DNA of 20,094 nucleotides from Thermoplasmata archaeon (GTDB lineage Archaea; Thermoplasmatota; Thermoplasmata; Lutacidiplasmatales; UBA184), in assembly GCA_030037695.1 (NCBI GenBank), contig JASHQF010000061.1, forward strand, positions 1 to 20,094, read 5' to 3'. The notes beneath the pieces were generated by a model. It did no database searches, was not told where the DNA came from, and saw only the letters and a list, made by a program, of their open reading frames with translations. Of this stretch, positions 12,766 through 20,085 are shown piece after piece; position 1 is the first letter of the stretch; every line of letters starts with the position of its first letter. A program made the translations under genes and the position numbers.

Positions 12766-14519
12766 CGGCTCGACCGTCGTCGACCCGGGAAGGTATCGCC
12801 TGGCTCCGTCGGGGGCAGCGGTTCCTGGCTCCGCTCCTGGTGCGCGCCCTGCCGCGAGAGGTGCCGTTCGGCTTCTTGGGCAAGGTCGTGCCCTCGTCGG
12901 CGAACGTGGACCTGTACGTCGAGGCCCACCGGCTCCCCCCGGAGGAGGCGTTGGCGGTCGTGCACCGGAGCCGGACCGTCGCCGAGGCCGAACTCGCGGC
13001 CGGCTCCGGCGGCAGCGAGCTCCCCGAGCTCGAGATCGAACGGGCGGGGGCGGAAGAGCTGGGCCGCGCGATCGCGGACCGGAGCCAGGCGTTGTGGCGG
13101 ACGGGGCTCCGCGCCATCGCTCACGGCAGTTCCCGGCTCCGGGCCGAAGGCGAGCGGCATCGGCTCGCCGAGCGGTGGACGACCCTCGGGTTCCGCACGC
13201 GGGTCCCGCGGTTCGAGGTCGCGGGGGCGCTCCGTCCGAGCGGGCTCGACCCGGAGGATCCGCGGCCGGAGGGATTCTGGCAGACCCTCTCCACCGACGC
13301 GCTCGCCGCCCTGTTCCCGTTCGCCGACGAGACGATCCTCGAGCCGTCCGGGATCCTGGTGGGTCTCGCCCTGGCCGACGCGAGCCCGGTGTTCCTCGAT
13401 CGCTGGGCGCACGCCAGCTATTCGTGGGGGATCTTCGGCACGACCGGCGCGGGAAAGTCGTTCGCGGCGGCCCTCTTCGCGCTCCGGACCCGGTGGATGC
13501 GTCCCGAGACGGAGCTCCTCGTCTTGGACCCGCTGGGCGAATACGTCGGGTTCGTCCGCGCCCTCGGCGGTGAGCTGCTCCGGTTGCGCGATCCCGGGGC
13601 GGGCCGCCTGAACCCGCTCGACCCCCGGACCACGGGAGGCGACGCGCAGGAGAAGGCGGGCCGGGTCGGCGCGATGCTGCGGGCGCTGTTCCCTACCCTC
13701 GCGGACGAGGAGGCGGCGACGCTGGACGCGGCGGTCAGCGGCCTGCTCGCGGGCTCGGTGCGCGAGCCGACGTTCGATGACCTCCGGGCCGCCGTCTCCG
13801 AGGGGTCCTCGCCCGGGAGGTTGCCCACGTTCCTCGAGGTGTTCCGGTCGGGCTCCCTCCGCTCGGTGAACGGCCCCACGACCGTCGCGCCCGAGGCCCC
13901 GATCGTCGGGGTCGACCTTTCGGGGATCCCGGACGACCATCTCGCGTTCCACCTCACCTACGTACTCGACTGGGCGTACGCCCGGCTCCGGACGCGGCCG
14001 GGCCCGAAGCTGGTCGTGCTGGACGAGGCCCACCTCCTCGCCCGCACCGACGCGACCCTCGAATTCCTCGATCGGCTCGTCCGGCACCTCCGGCATTTCG
14101 ATGCCGGACTCCTCCTCCTCACCCAGAGCCCCGAGGATCTCCTCGCGCGACCGAGCGGAAGGTCGCTGCTCCGCAATCTGGCGGCGACGACGTTCCTGCG
14201 CCTGCCCGAGGTCTCGGAGGCGGCGCGCGCGTTCTTCCAGCTCGCCCCGGCCGAGGCCGAGTGGCTCGCCAGGGCGCGGCTCCCGCGCGACGCCGGCTAC
14301 GCGGAGTCGCTGTGGCGGATCGGCGAGGCGCACCTGCCGCTCGCGCTCGTCGGATCGACCCCGGAGTACGAGTTCCTGACGTCGGTGCTCGGGCCCCCGT
14401 CGCCCGAAGCGGTTCCCCTCGAGGGGGAGGTTTATACGGGACCGCCCGCCCCGCCACCGGCGTGGCCGACGGCGCGACCCCCGACGGGCCCCCTCGGCGG
14501 CGGGGGAGCTGGAACCTGA
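12762..14519 (+). CDS. virB4: VirB4/CedB-type secretion ATPase (HerA/FtsK superfamily)
   Basis: This 585-residue motor carries Walker A GTTGAGKS (226-233, Lys232), followed by LDPLGEYVGFVRALGGELLR and LNPLDPR, as VirB4 proteins do. Walker B is LVVLDEAHL (417-425, Asp421 and Glu422). The sensor-like TQSPEDLL has Gln455. These are VirB4-type rather than VirD4-type features. The first 200 residues are a shorter N-terminal region than in full VirB4, consistent with part of it residing in the gene at 11612. A long Pro-rich tail ends the protein. ATP hydrolysis would drive DNA or pilin movement at the inner face of the membrane. The ATG lies in an ATGA overlap with the preceding gene; the frame is open upstream to 12402 but that part is the shadow of the small membrane protein. 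Confidence 0.9.
   Translation: MTARPSSTREGIAWLRRGQRFLAPLLVRALPREVPFGFLGKVVPSSANVDLYVEAHRLPPEEALAVVHRSRTVAEAELAAGSGGSELPELEIERAGAEELGRAIADRSQALWRTGLRAIAHGSSRLRAEGERHRLAERWTTLGFRTRVPRFEVAGALRPSGLDPEDPRPEGFWQTLSTDALAALFPFADETILEPSGILVGLALADASPVFLDRWAHASYSWGIFGTTGAGKSFAAALFALRTRWMRPETELLVLDPLGEYVGFVRALGGELLRLRDPGAGRLNPLDPRTTGGDAQEKAGRVGAMLRALFPTLADEEAATLDAAVSGLLAGSVREPTFDDLRAAVSEGSSPGRLPTFLEVFRSGSLRSVNGPTTVAPEAPIVGVDLSGIPDDHLAFHLTYVLDWAYARLRTRPGPKLVVLDEAHLLARTDATLEFLDRLVRHLRHFDAGLLLLTQSPEDLLARPSGRSLLRNLAATTFLRLPEVSEAARAFFQLAPAEAEWLARARLPRDAGYAESLWRIGEAHLPLALVGSTPEYEFLTSVLGPPSPEAVPLEGEVYTGPPAPPPAWPTARPPTGPLGGGGAGT
14431..14436 (+). promoter_or_regulatory. TATA box inside the ATPase gene, for the downstream gene
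   Basis: TTTATA lies about 28 bases before the GTG at 14462, within the Pro-rich tail region of the ATPase gene. It is one of the best TATA matches in the window and stands out in very GC-rich coding DNA. Confidence 0.6.
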
Positions 14520-15061
14520 GGTCGATCGTCGAGGACGTTGCGGGACGGCCGATCGGGGAGTTCCAGGACCCCGCTCGCCCGGTCCATCCGTACCTCAAGG
14601 ACAGGGTCGACCCCCCGCCACCCCCCCTCCCCCGGGCGAGCGTCGCCCCGGCGCGAGCCGAGGGGGAGGACCGGTACGACCCGGTCGCTCACCTGTACCC
14701 GCCCCTGGTCGGCGCCCACGGACGGGCCTACCACGGCCCCGAGAACGAGCATCACGCCGAGACGATCGAGCGCCACCGGCCGGAGCCGGCGAACCCCGGG
14801 GGGGTCGCCCGGCCTCCGGGCCCCTCCCATCGCCCGGAGCGGATCTACCTCCATTACCTCCTGCTCCACATGGACCGGCTCAGCGATTCGGGCCTGCACT
14901 ACCTCAAGGTCGCCGTCGACGAGGAGATCGCGCACCGTTCCCCCCGGTCCGTTCGGTCCACCCCACCCGTCGCGATGCCGGTGCCCGGCCTGCCGATCCC
15001 CTCGCCGGAGGCGGAGCCCTCCGAGGCCCCGCCCCGCACCGAGGCGCCTCCGGCCGCCTAG
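14462..15061 (+). CDS. proline-rich soluble protein of unknown function next to the secretion operon
   Basis: From the GTG at 14462 this is a 199-residue hydrophilic protein overlapping the end of the ATPase gene by 58 bases. It has no membrane segment or signal peptide. Pro-rich, charged regions surround a central block YDPVAHLYPPLVGAHGRAYHG and a helical block at about 127-159 with RIYLHYLLLHMDRLSDSGL. The C terminus is Pro/Glu/Ala-rich. I do not recognise the family. A TATA box 28 bases before the GTG suggests its own leaderless transcript, though it could also be read with the operon. Its stop shares the CTAG at 15058-15061 with the convergent DNA methyltransferase gene. Codon use is like its neighbours. 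It may be a cytoplasmic partner of the ATPase, which is only a guess from position. Confidence 0.7.
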   Translation: MADGATPDGPPRRRGSWNLRSIVEDVAGRPIGEFQDPARPVHPYLKDRVDPPPPPLPRASVAPARAEGEDRYDPVAHLYPPLVGAHGRAYHGPENEHHAETIERHRPEPANPGGVARPPGPSHRPERIYLHYLLLHMDRLSDSGLHYLKVAVDEEIAHRSPRSVRSTPPVAMPVPGLPIPSPEAEPSEAPPRTEAPPAA

Positions 15062-15867
15062 TCCGCCGCGTACCCGCGGCGCCGAGCTTCGGTGACGAGC
15101 GCGCGGAACCGGGCGCCGTCCCATTCGACACCGACCGCGTCCCGGCCGAGCTCCGCGGCGGCCCAGAGCGTCGTGCCGGTCCCGGCGAACGGGTCGAGGA
15201 CCCGATCGCCTTCGACCGAGAACATGCGCACGAGACGGTCGGCGAGCTCCCGGGGGAACGCTCCCGTGCGTCGGGCCGAGCCGGTGGTCGCCTGCCGAAC
15301 GCCGCGGAGGCCCTCCCAGACCTGACTGAACCACCGGTCCCGCTCCGCCCGCGTGTACCGGCTCCGCTCGCGCCGGGGGTCGTGCGGGGGGAACGCGCGC
15401 AAGCCGCCCCGGCGGAACAGGAGGACGAACTCGCAGTCGAGGGTCACGTAGGCGTTCGGAGGGAGGAATCCCGATCCGAGGTAGGCGTTCGGCCGGTTCG
15501 TCGGCTTCTTCCAAAGCACGTACGGGAGGGGCCGGAACCCCGCGCGCTCGGCGTCGACGAGCGTCCGGGCGTGGTTCGGCCAGAGGCGGAAGCCGTCGTC
15601 CCCGCGACGGAGCGCGTCGCCGATCACCACGGCGAGGATCCCGCCCGGCACGACGACCCGGTACGCCGCGCGCCAGGCGTCCGCGAGGACCCCTAGCCGG
15701 CCCGCGTAGTCGTGGGCTCCGAGCGCGGCGAACAGCTCGTCCCACTGCGGGATCATCGGGTAGGGAGGCGACGTGACGACGAGCTCGATCGAGCGCGGTG
15801 CGAGGCCGTCCAGCCGCCGCGCGTCCCCGCGCAGGAGGCGGACCCGCCCCCTCGGCCGCTCGGTCAC
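15058..15867 (-). CDS. DNA amino-group methyltransferase (N4-cytosine/N6-adenine, SPPY type)
   Basis: This 269-residue enzyme has the catalytic motif IV TSPPYPM (32-38) near the N terminus and the SAM-binding motif I DPFAGTGTT (225-233) near the C terminus, the beta-class order. SPPY favours N4-cytosine methylation, but N6-adenine is possible. Between them lie PPNAYVTLDCEF and LWKKPTNRPNAYLG, seen in archaeal members of this group. No restriction endonuclease or specificity subunit is next to it, so it is an orphan here. The GTG at 15867 is chosen over longer open-frame starts up to 16548 because similarity begins here and a TATA-like box lies about 26 bases upstream. Role: genome marking, gene control, or protection of self DNA. 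Confidence 0.88.
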   Translation of the reverse strand: MTERPRGRVRLLRGDARRLDGLAPRSIELVVTSPPYPMIPQWDELFAALGAHDYAGRLGVLADAWRAAYRVVVPGGILAVVIGDALRRGDDGFRLWPNHARTLVDAERAGFRPLPYVLWKKPTNRPNAYLGSGFLPPNAYVTLDCEFVLLFRRGGLRAFPPHDPRRERSRYTRAERDRWFSQVWEGLRGVRQATTGSARRTGAFPRELADRLVRMFSVEGDRVLDPFAGTGTTLWAAAELGRDAVGVEWDGARFRALVTEARRRGYAAD

Positions 15868-15888
15868 CGGGCCGTCTACGGCCGGTCC

Positions 15889-15896
15889 GTTAATAC
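15889..15896. promoter_or_regulatory. shared two-way TATA element between DNA methyltransferase and hps-rraA
   Basis: GTTAATAC is the only AT-rich patch in the 52 bases between the two starts. Its centre is about 27 bases before the ATG at 15920 and about 26 bases before the GTG at 15867. A single element could thus serve both leaderless genes. Confidence 0.6.
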
Positions 15897-15919
15897 GGGT
15901 CCTCTCCCTCGACGGACGG

Positions 15920-17224
15920 ATGAGGCTCGACCGGCCCGTCCTCCAGGTCGCCCTCGACTTCGAGAACTTGGAGCGCGCGCTCACGGCCGCCCGGGAGGCC
16001 GTGGAAGGCGGGGCGGACTGGGTCGAAGCCGGGACCCCGCTCATCAAGAGCGAGGGGCTCGATGCGGTGCGCGAGCTCAAGAAGGCGGTGCCGGGCCACC
16101 GGGTCGTCGCCGACATGAAGGTGATGGACACCGGCGCCTTCGAGGTCGAGATCGCGGCCAAGGCCGGGGCCGACCTCGTCACGGTCCTCGGGGCCGCTGA
16201 CGACGGCACGATCGCGGAGGCGGTCCGCGGGGGGGAGCTGTACGGGGCCGAGGTCGTGGTCGACCTCCTCGGGGTGGGGGACCCGGTCGCGCGCACCGCG
16301 CGCGCCGCCGAGCTCGGGGCCGCCGCGGTCTGCTTCCACGTCGGAATCGACGTCCAGATGCAGGGGACGACGCCGCTCGACCTCGTCGGCCAGATCGCGC
16401 GCGCCGCGCCAATCCCGGTCGCGGTCGCCGGCGGGCTCACGGCCCAGACCGCGGCCGACGCCGTCCGCGCGGGCGCGAAGATCCTCATCGTCGGGGGCGC
16501 GATCACGAAGAGCCGCGACATCCCCGCGGCGACGCGCGCGATCCGCACGGCGATCGAGGGCGGCCGGGCGCCGGCGAGCGACGAGTTCCGCCGCTACGCC
16601 GGGGCCGAGATCCGGGCGGCGTTCCTCCGAGCGTCGAGCCCGAACGTCAGCGATGCGATGCAGCGGGCGGGAGCGATGCACGGGCTCCTCCCGCACCTCA
16701 AGGACGCCGGGACCCGGGTCGCCGGACCGGCGGTGACCGTCGTCACCCGCGACGGGGACTGGGCCAAGCCGGTCGAAGCGATCGATCGGGCCGCGCCCGG
16801 GGACGTGATCGTGATCGACGCGGGCGGCGGGTCGACCGCGGTCTGGGGGGAGCTCGCGAGCTGGAGCGCCCACGGGCGCCAGGTCGCCGGGGTCGTCGTC
16901 GACGGGGCGATCCGGGACCTCGATACGATCCTTGAGATCGGGTTCCCCGCGTTCAGCCGCTCCGTCAGCGCGAACGCGGGCGAGCCGAAGGGGCACGGGG
17001 AGATCGGGGTGGAGGTCGTCGTCGGGGGCCAGAGGGTCCGGCCCGGGGATTGGATCGTCGGGGACCTGAGCGGGCTCGTCGTCGTCCCCCGCGAGCGGGC
17101 GCAGGAGGTCGCGAACCGCGCGCTCGATGTCCTGGAGCACGAGAACCGCGTCCGAGAGGAGATCCGGCGGGGCTCGACGCTCGGCTCGGTCCAGAAGCTG
17201 GAGCGCTGGGAGCGGGTCGGCTAG
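15920..17224 (+). CDS. hps: 3-hexulose-6-phosphate synthase fused to RraA-like domain
   Basis: This 434-residue fusion has an N-terminal (beta/alpha)8 hexulose-6-phosphate synthase domain (about 1-210) with VALDFENL, the metal/substrate motif DMKVMD (Asp65, Lys67, Asp70), and VGIDVQMQG. A RraA-like domain (about 225-434) follows with VSDAMQRAG and DGAIRD (328-333). Hps joins formaldehyde and ribulose 5-phosphate reversibly; in archaea lacking the oxidative pentose phosphate route it works backwards with Phi to make ribulose 5-phosphate. The RraA fold also includes pyruvate-binding aldolases/decarboxylases, and the Arg-Asp pair of DGAIRD is kept, so catalysis is possible. This fusion is known in archaea. 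ATG start about 27 bases after a TATA-like box. No phi gene is in the window. Confidence 0.92.
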   Translation: MRLDRPVLQVALDFENLERALTAAREAVEGGADWVEAGTPLIKSEGLDAVRELKKAVPGHRVVADMKVMDTGAFEVEIAAKAGADLVTVLGAADDGTIAEAVRGGELYGAEVVVDLLGVGDPVARTARAAELGAAAVCFHVGIDVQMQGTTPLDLVGQIARAAPIPVAVAGGLTAQTAADAVRAGAKILIVGGAITKSRDIPAATRAIRTAIEGGRAPASDEFRRYAGAEIRAAFLRASSPNVSDAMQRAGAMHGLLPHLKDAGTRVAGPAVTVVTRDGDWAKPVEAIDRAAPGDVIVIDAGGGSTAVWGELASWSAHGRQVAGVVVDGAIRDLDTILEIGFPAFSRSVSANAGEPKGHGEIGVEVVVGGQRVRPGDWIVGDLSGLVVVPRERAQEVANRALDVLEHENRVREEIRRGSTLGSVQKLERWERVG

Positions 17225-17249
17225 GCGCGGCGGGCGGGGCCGAGCGCCC

Positions 17250-18110
17250 CTACCGTCCCTGGGCCCGGAACGCGAGGACGGCGAGGCCGTTCAGGAGCAC
17301 CCCGAGGATCGCCACCGCGAGGAACGCCTGGCCGATCTGCGTCCAGTTGTACCCCGAGACGATCAGCGACCGGGCGGCCGTCGCGACGTAGGCGACCGGA
17401 TTGATCTTCGAGAACGTCTGGATCCAGGCGGGGAGCGCCGCCAAGGGCAGCATCGCCGAGGAGAGGAACAGGAGGGGGAACGTGAGCGTGAAGCTCACCA
17501 TCATCGTCGACTCCGTGTTCTTCGTGCGCAGGGCGACCGTGTTCGACAGGCCGGCGAACGCGACGCCGAAGGCGGCGGCCATCAGCATGATCAGCAGATC
17601 GCCGGGGAGCCCGGTCGCGAACGGGATCTTCCATCCGAGCGCGAGCGACAGGACGTAGGCGATCACGAGCACGACCCCGGCCTGCGCGGCCATCCGGATG
17701 GCGTCGGCGAGCAGCTTGCCCACCAGCACGGCGGTGCGGCGGATCGGGGCGACGAAGAACTTGTCCATGAACCCGGAGTCGATGTCCGCGACCATCGCGA
17801 ACCCCGACTGGGACGCGCTCTGGATCGCCGTCATCACCGCGATCCCGGGGAGCAGGACGGCGACGTAGTTGTACGGCTCCGGGATCGCCTTGGAGAACAC
17901 CGTCCCGAACGCCTGGCTGAACAGGGCGAGCCAGATCAGCGGCATGATCAGGGTGAACATCAGCAGGAACGGGTTCCGGCTGAGCTTCTTCAGGCTCCGG
18001 TAGCAGACCCACACGACATCGGAGAGGAACAGCGGACCGTGCGACGCGGAGGGGAGCGCGGTGGCGGTCGCGCGGGCGGTCTGGGAGGCGGACGGGACGG
18101 CGATCGACAC
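17250..18110 (-). CDS. ABC-2 type transporter permease (DrrB-like)
   Basis: This 286-residue protein has a cytoplasmic N terminus, then about six membrane helices in the ABC-2 pattern. The stretch SLKKLSRNPFLLMFTLIMPL opens the membrane domain. VADIDSGFMDKFFVAPIRR is the conserved cytoplasmic loop that contacts the ATPase, and INPVAYVATAARSLIVSGY precedes the last helix. It is the membrane half of an exporter with the ATPase gene just upstream; the gap is four bases, so both are made together. Drug, lipid or polysaccharide export is typical of the family; the substrate cannot be read. The GTG start at 18110 fits the operon spacing. It converges on the hps-rraA gene with 25 bases between stops. 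Confidence 0.9.
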   Translation of the reverse strand: MSIAVPSASQTARATATALPSASHGPLFLSDVVWVCYRSLKKLSRNPFLLMFTLIMPLIWLALFSQAFGTVFSKAIPEPYNYVAVLLPGIAVMTAIQSASQSGFAMVADIDSGFMDKFFVAPIRRTAVLVGKLLADAIRMAAQAGVVLVIAYVLSLALGWKIPFATGLPGDLLIMLMAAAFGVAFAGLSNTVALRTKNTESTMMVSFTLTFPLLFLSSAMLPLAALPAWIQTFSKINPVAYVATAARSLIVSGYNWTQIGQAFLAVAILGVLLNGLAVLAFRAQGR

Positions 18111-18114
18111 GCGG

Positions 18115-19209
18115 CTACCTCCTCCGGTTCGCCCAGCCCATGCGCGAGGCCGGACGGACCTCCTCGACCCGCATCGCGTGGCCGGTGTGCTTCAGGAACA
18201 CCTGGTCGAGCGTCGGGTGCGCGACGGCGACCTCGTTCACCGGGATCCTCTCGGTCTCGAGGATCCTCAGGATCTCGATCAGCACCGAGCCCCCGTTCTG
18301 CGCGCGGGCGACGACCCCCTCGTCGAACCGGCTCGCCTCGACGACCCCCGGGGCCCGCTGCACCAGCGTCAGGGCCCGCGTCTGGGTCGCTTCGAACGAC
18401 GCGTCGTGGGGCAGGCGGATCGTCACGGCGTCCGCGCCGACCTCCGCCTTCAGCTGCGCGGGGGTCCCGGCCGCGACGAGCTTCCCGTGGTCGATGATCG
18501 CGAGGCGCTCGCACAGCTGGTCGGCCTCCTCCATGTACTGGGTCGTGAGGAAGATCGTGATCCCCTCGTCGCGGTGGAGCCGGCGCAGGTACTCCCAGAC
18601 CGCGTTCCTCGTCTGGGGGTCGAGACCGGTCGTCGGTTCGTCGAGGAACAGGAGGCGGGGGTGGTGCACGAGGCCCGAGCCCAGGTCGAGGCGCCGGCGC
18701 ATGCCCCCAGAGTAGGTGTAGGCCACGCGGTCCGCCGCGTCGGTGAGCTGGAGGACCTCGAGGAGCTCGTCGACCCGCTGCCGGATTAGGGGCGTAGGGA
18801 GGTGGTAGAGGTGCCCCATCAGCGCGAGGTTCTCTCGTCCGGTGAGCTCCCCGTCGACCCCCGCGGACTGGCCGGTGTAGCCGATCAGGCGACGGATCGC
18901 GCTACCCTCGGTGTCCAGATCGTGGCCGAGCACCCGCACGTGACCGGAGGTTCGGGCGAGCAGGGTCGTGACGATCTTGATCGCGGTGGTCTTGCCCGCG
19001 CCGTTCGGTCCTAGGAAGCCGAAGAACTCGCCCTCGTCGACGCTGAAGGTGATCCCGTCGACCGCCCGAACCTCGGGCTGACGACCCGGGCCGCCCCCGC
19101 CCCCGAAGACCTTGACGAGGTCCCGGACCTCGAGGCTGGGGATCCCCATGCCCTCGGCCGAGGTGAGCGCCGGGCTGGTCGGCACGGTGGTGCTCGGAGC
19201 GGCGGGCAC
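18115..19209 (-). CDS. ABC transporter ATP-binding protein (DrrA-like)
   Basis: This 364-residue ATPase powers the adjacent ABC-2 permease. Walker A GPNGAGKTT is at 67-75, the Q-loop region GYTGQSAGV at 110-118, the signature YSGGM at 166-170, and Walker B LLFLDEPTTGLD at 186-197 with Glu191. The switch position reads TTQYMEEAD with Gln224 in place of His, as in daunorubicin-resistance DrrA-type exporters. The C-terminal domain (about 245-340) is the DrrA-type extension, ending HPTLDQVFLKHTG. A Gly-rich insert (VFGGGGGPGRQ) widens the first strand turn. The GTG at 19209 has a TATA-like TTAA 26 bases upstream, so a leaderless start is preferred over the internal ATG 20 codons later. Confidence 0.93.
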   Translation of the reverse strand: MPAAPSTTVPTSPALTSAEGMGIPSLEVRDLVKVFGGGGGPGRQPEVRAVDGITFSVDEGEFFGFLGPNGAGKTTAIKIVTTLLARTSGHVRVLGHDLDTEGSAIRRLIGYTGQSAGVDGELTGRENLALMGHLYHLPTPLIRQRVDELLEVLQLTDAADRVAYTYSGGMRRRLDLGSGLVHHPRLLFLDEPTTGLDPQTRNAVWEYLRRLHRDEGITIFLTTQYMEEADQLCERLAIIDHGKLVAAGTPAQLKAEVGADAVTIRLPHDASFEATQTRALTLVQRAPGVVEASRFDEGVVARAQNGGSVLIEILRILETERIPVNEVAVAHPTLDQVFLKHTGHAMRVEEVRPASRMGWANRRR

Positions 19210-19233
19210 GGCGCGGCCGAACTTCGGCCTCCC

Positions 19234-19237
19234 TTAA
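19234..19237 (-). promoter_or_regulatory. TATA-like element for the ABC exporter operon, overlapping the truA stop
   Basis: CTTAAG on the minus strand centres about 26 bases before the GTG at 19209. The TTAA includes the TAA stop of truA. This gives the exporter its own promoter even though it follows truA on the same strand by only 24 bases. Confidence 0.5.
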
Positions 19238-20085
19238 GCGATTCGGTTCCGGCGTACCCGCTCACGTCGCCCCGCCGGGCCGACGGGCAGGGTGTCGAGG
19301 ACGGACCCCCGTGCCGCGAGCTCCCGGCGGGCGCGCGCCCACCACGCCGCCTGATACCGGTTCGGGCCGGACCAGCGGAACGCCCACCGCCGCCGGGGAT
19401 ACTCCACCTCCCAGAGGACGAGACCGGTGGCCTCGGCCATCGGCAGGGTGAGGCGCTCCCGACCCCGGATCGCGGCCTCGAGCCGCGACGACGCGAGACG
19501 GCCCGCCGCCACCTCACGGAGCACGCCGACGATCTTGCGGACCATTCCCCAGACGTAGGAGGGAGCCCGTACCTCGATCACGAAGCCGTCGTGCTGACGC
19601 CGCACGGTGACACTCTCGATCTCCCGCCACGAGGGCCGCTCGCCGGGGATCTCGCGACCGAACGATCGGACGTCGATCGGCCCGCGGAAGAGATGCGCCG
19701 CGTCCCGCCAACCCGAGAGCGTACCCTCCGGTGCGTGCTCGAAGTACCGGTACGTCCTCCGCCTCGCGCTTCGCACTCGGAACGCGGGCGGAACGCGGGC
19801 GGCCGCCACGAAGAAGATCTCGGGGGAGAGCCCGTTCAGGGCCCGCAGCAACGACGGTCCGGGGAGCGCCGAGGAGAGGGTGAGCGCATTGCCCCGAGCG
19901 CTGACGCCCCGATCGGTCCGGCTGGCGACCTCGAGCGGAGGGCCGCTGGCCGTGAGGAGGCCGCGGCGACGCAGGCCGTCGAGGATCACGCCTTCGATCG
20001 TGCGCGCCCCGGGTTGACGGGCCCACCCCTGGAAACCGGCCCCGTCGTAGCCGAACCGGATCAGCCATCGGGCGGGTTCGGGCAC
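19234..20085 (-). CDS. truA: tRNA pseudouridine synthase A, archaeal type
   Basis: TruA makes pseudouridine at positions 38-40 of the tRNA anticodon arm. The 283-residue protein opens with WLIRFGYDGAGFQGWARQPG and has the catalytic motif RTDRGVSARGNAL with Asp58 as nucleophile. Later parts match the family: SPEIFFVAAARVPPAFRVR, RRRTYRYFE and VWGMVRKIVGVLREVA (Met-Val-Arg-Lys region). Length is normal for archaeal TruA, which often lacks bacterial inserts. GTG at 20085 gives a natural N terminus, but only nine more bases are visible and the frame stays open to the window edge, so an upstream start is possible. Gene order gives no functional link to the exporter downstream. Confidence 0.92.
   Translation of the reverse strand: MPEPARWLIRFGYDGAGFQGWARQPGARTIEGVILDGLRRRGLLTASGPPLEVASRTDRGVSARGNALTLSSALPGPSLLRALNGLSPEIFFVAAARVPPAFRVRSARRRTYRYFEHAPEGTLSGWRDAAHLFRGPIDVRSFGREIPGERPSWREIESVTVRRQHDGFVIEVRAPSYVWGMVRKIVGVLREVAAGRLASSRLEAAIRGRERLTLPMAEATGLVLWEVEYPRRRWAFRWSGPNRYQAAWWARARRELAARGSVLDTLPVGPAGRRERVRRNRIA

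Noticed and set aside
12078..14333. Very long open frame on the minus strand (751 codons) opposite the ATPase gene
   Set aside because: It is a GC-driven shadow: low-complexity Arg/Pro/Glu-rich sequence with no protein pattern, while the plus strand shows clear VirB4 motifs.
15868..16548. Upstream extension of the DNA methyltransferase open frame
   Set aside because: The extra residues are Ala/Ser/Thr-rich and antisense to the Hps domain; the methyltransferase pattern starts after the GTG at 15867, which has a TATA-like box.
17127..18497. Long plus-strand open frame (456 codons) rich in Arg/Glu/His
   Set aside because: It lies opposite the ABC permease and ATPase, whose motifs are unmistakable, and has shadow-type composition.
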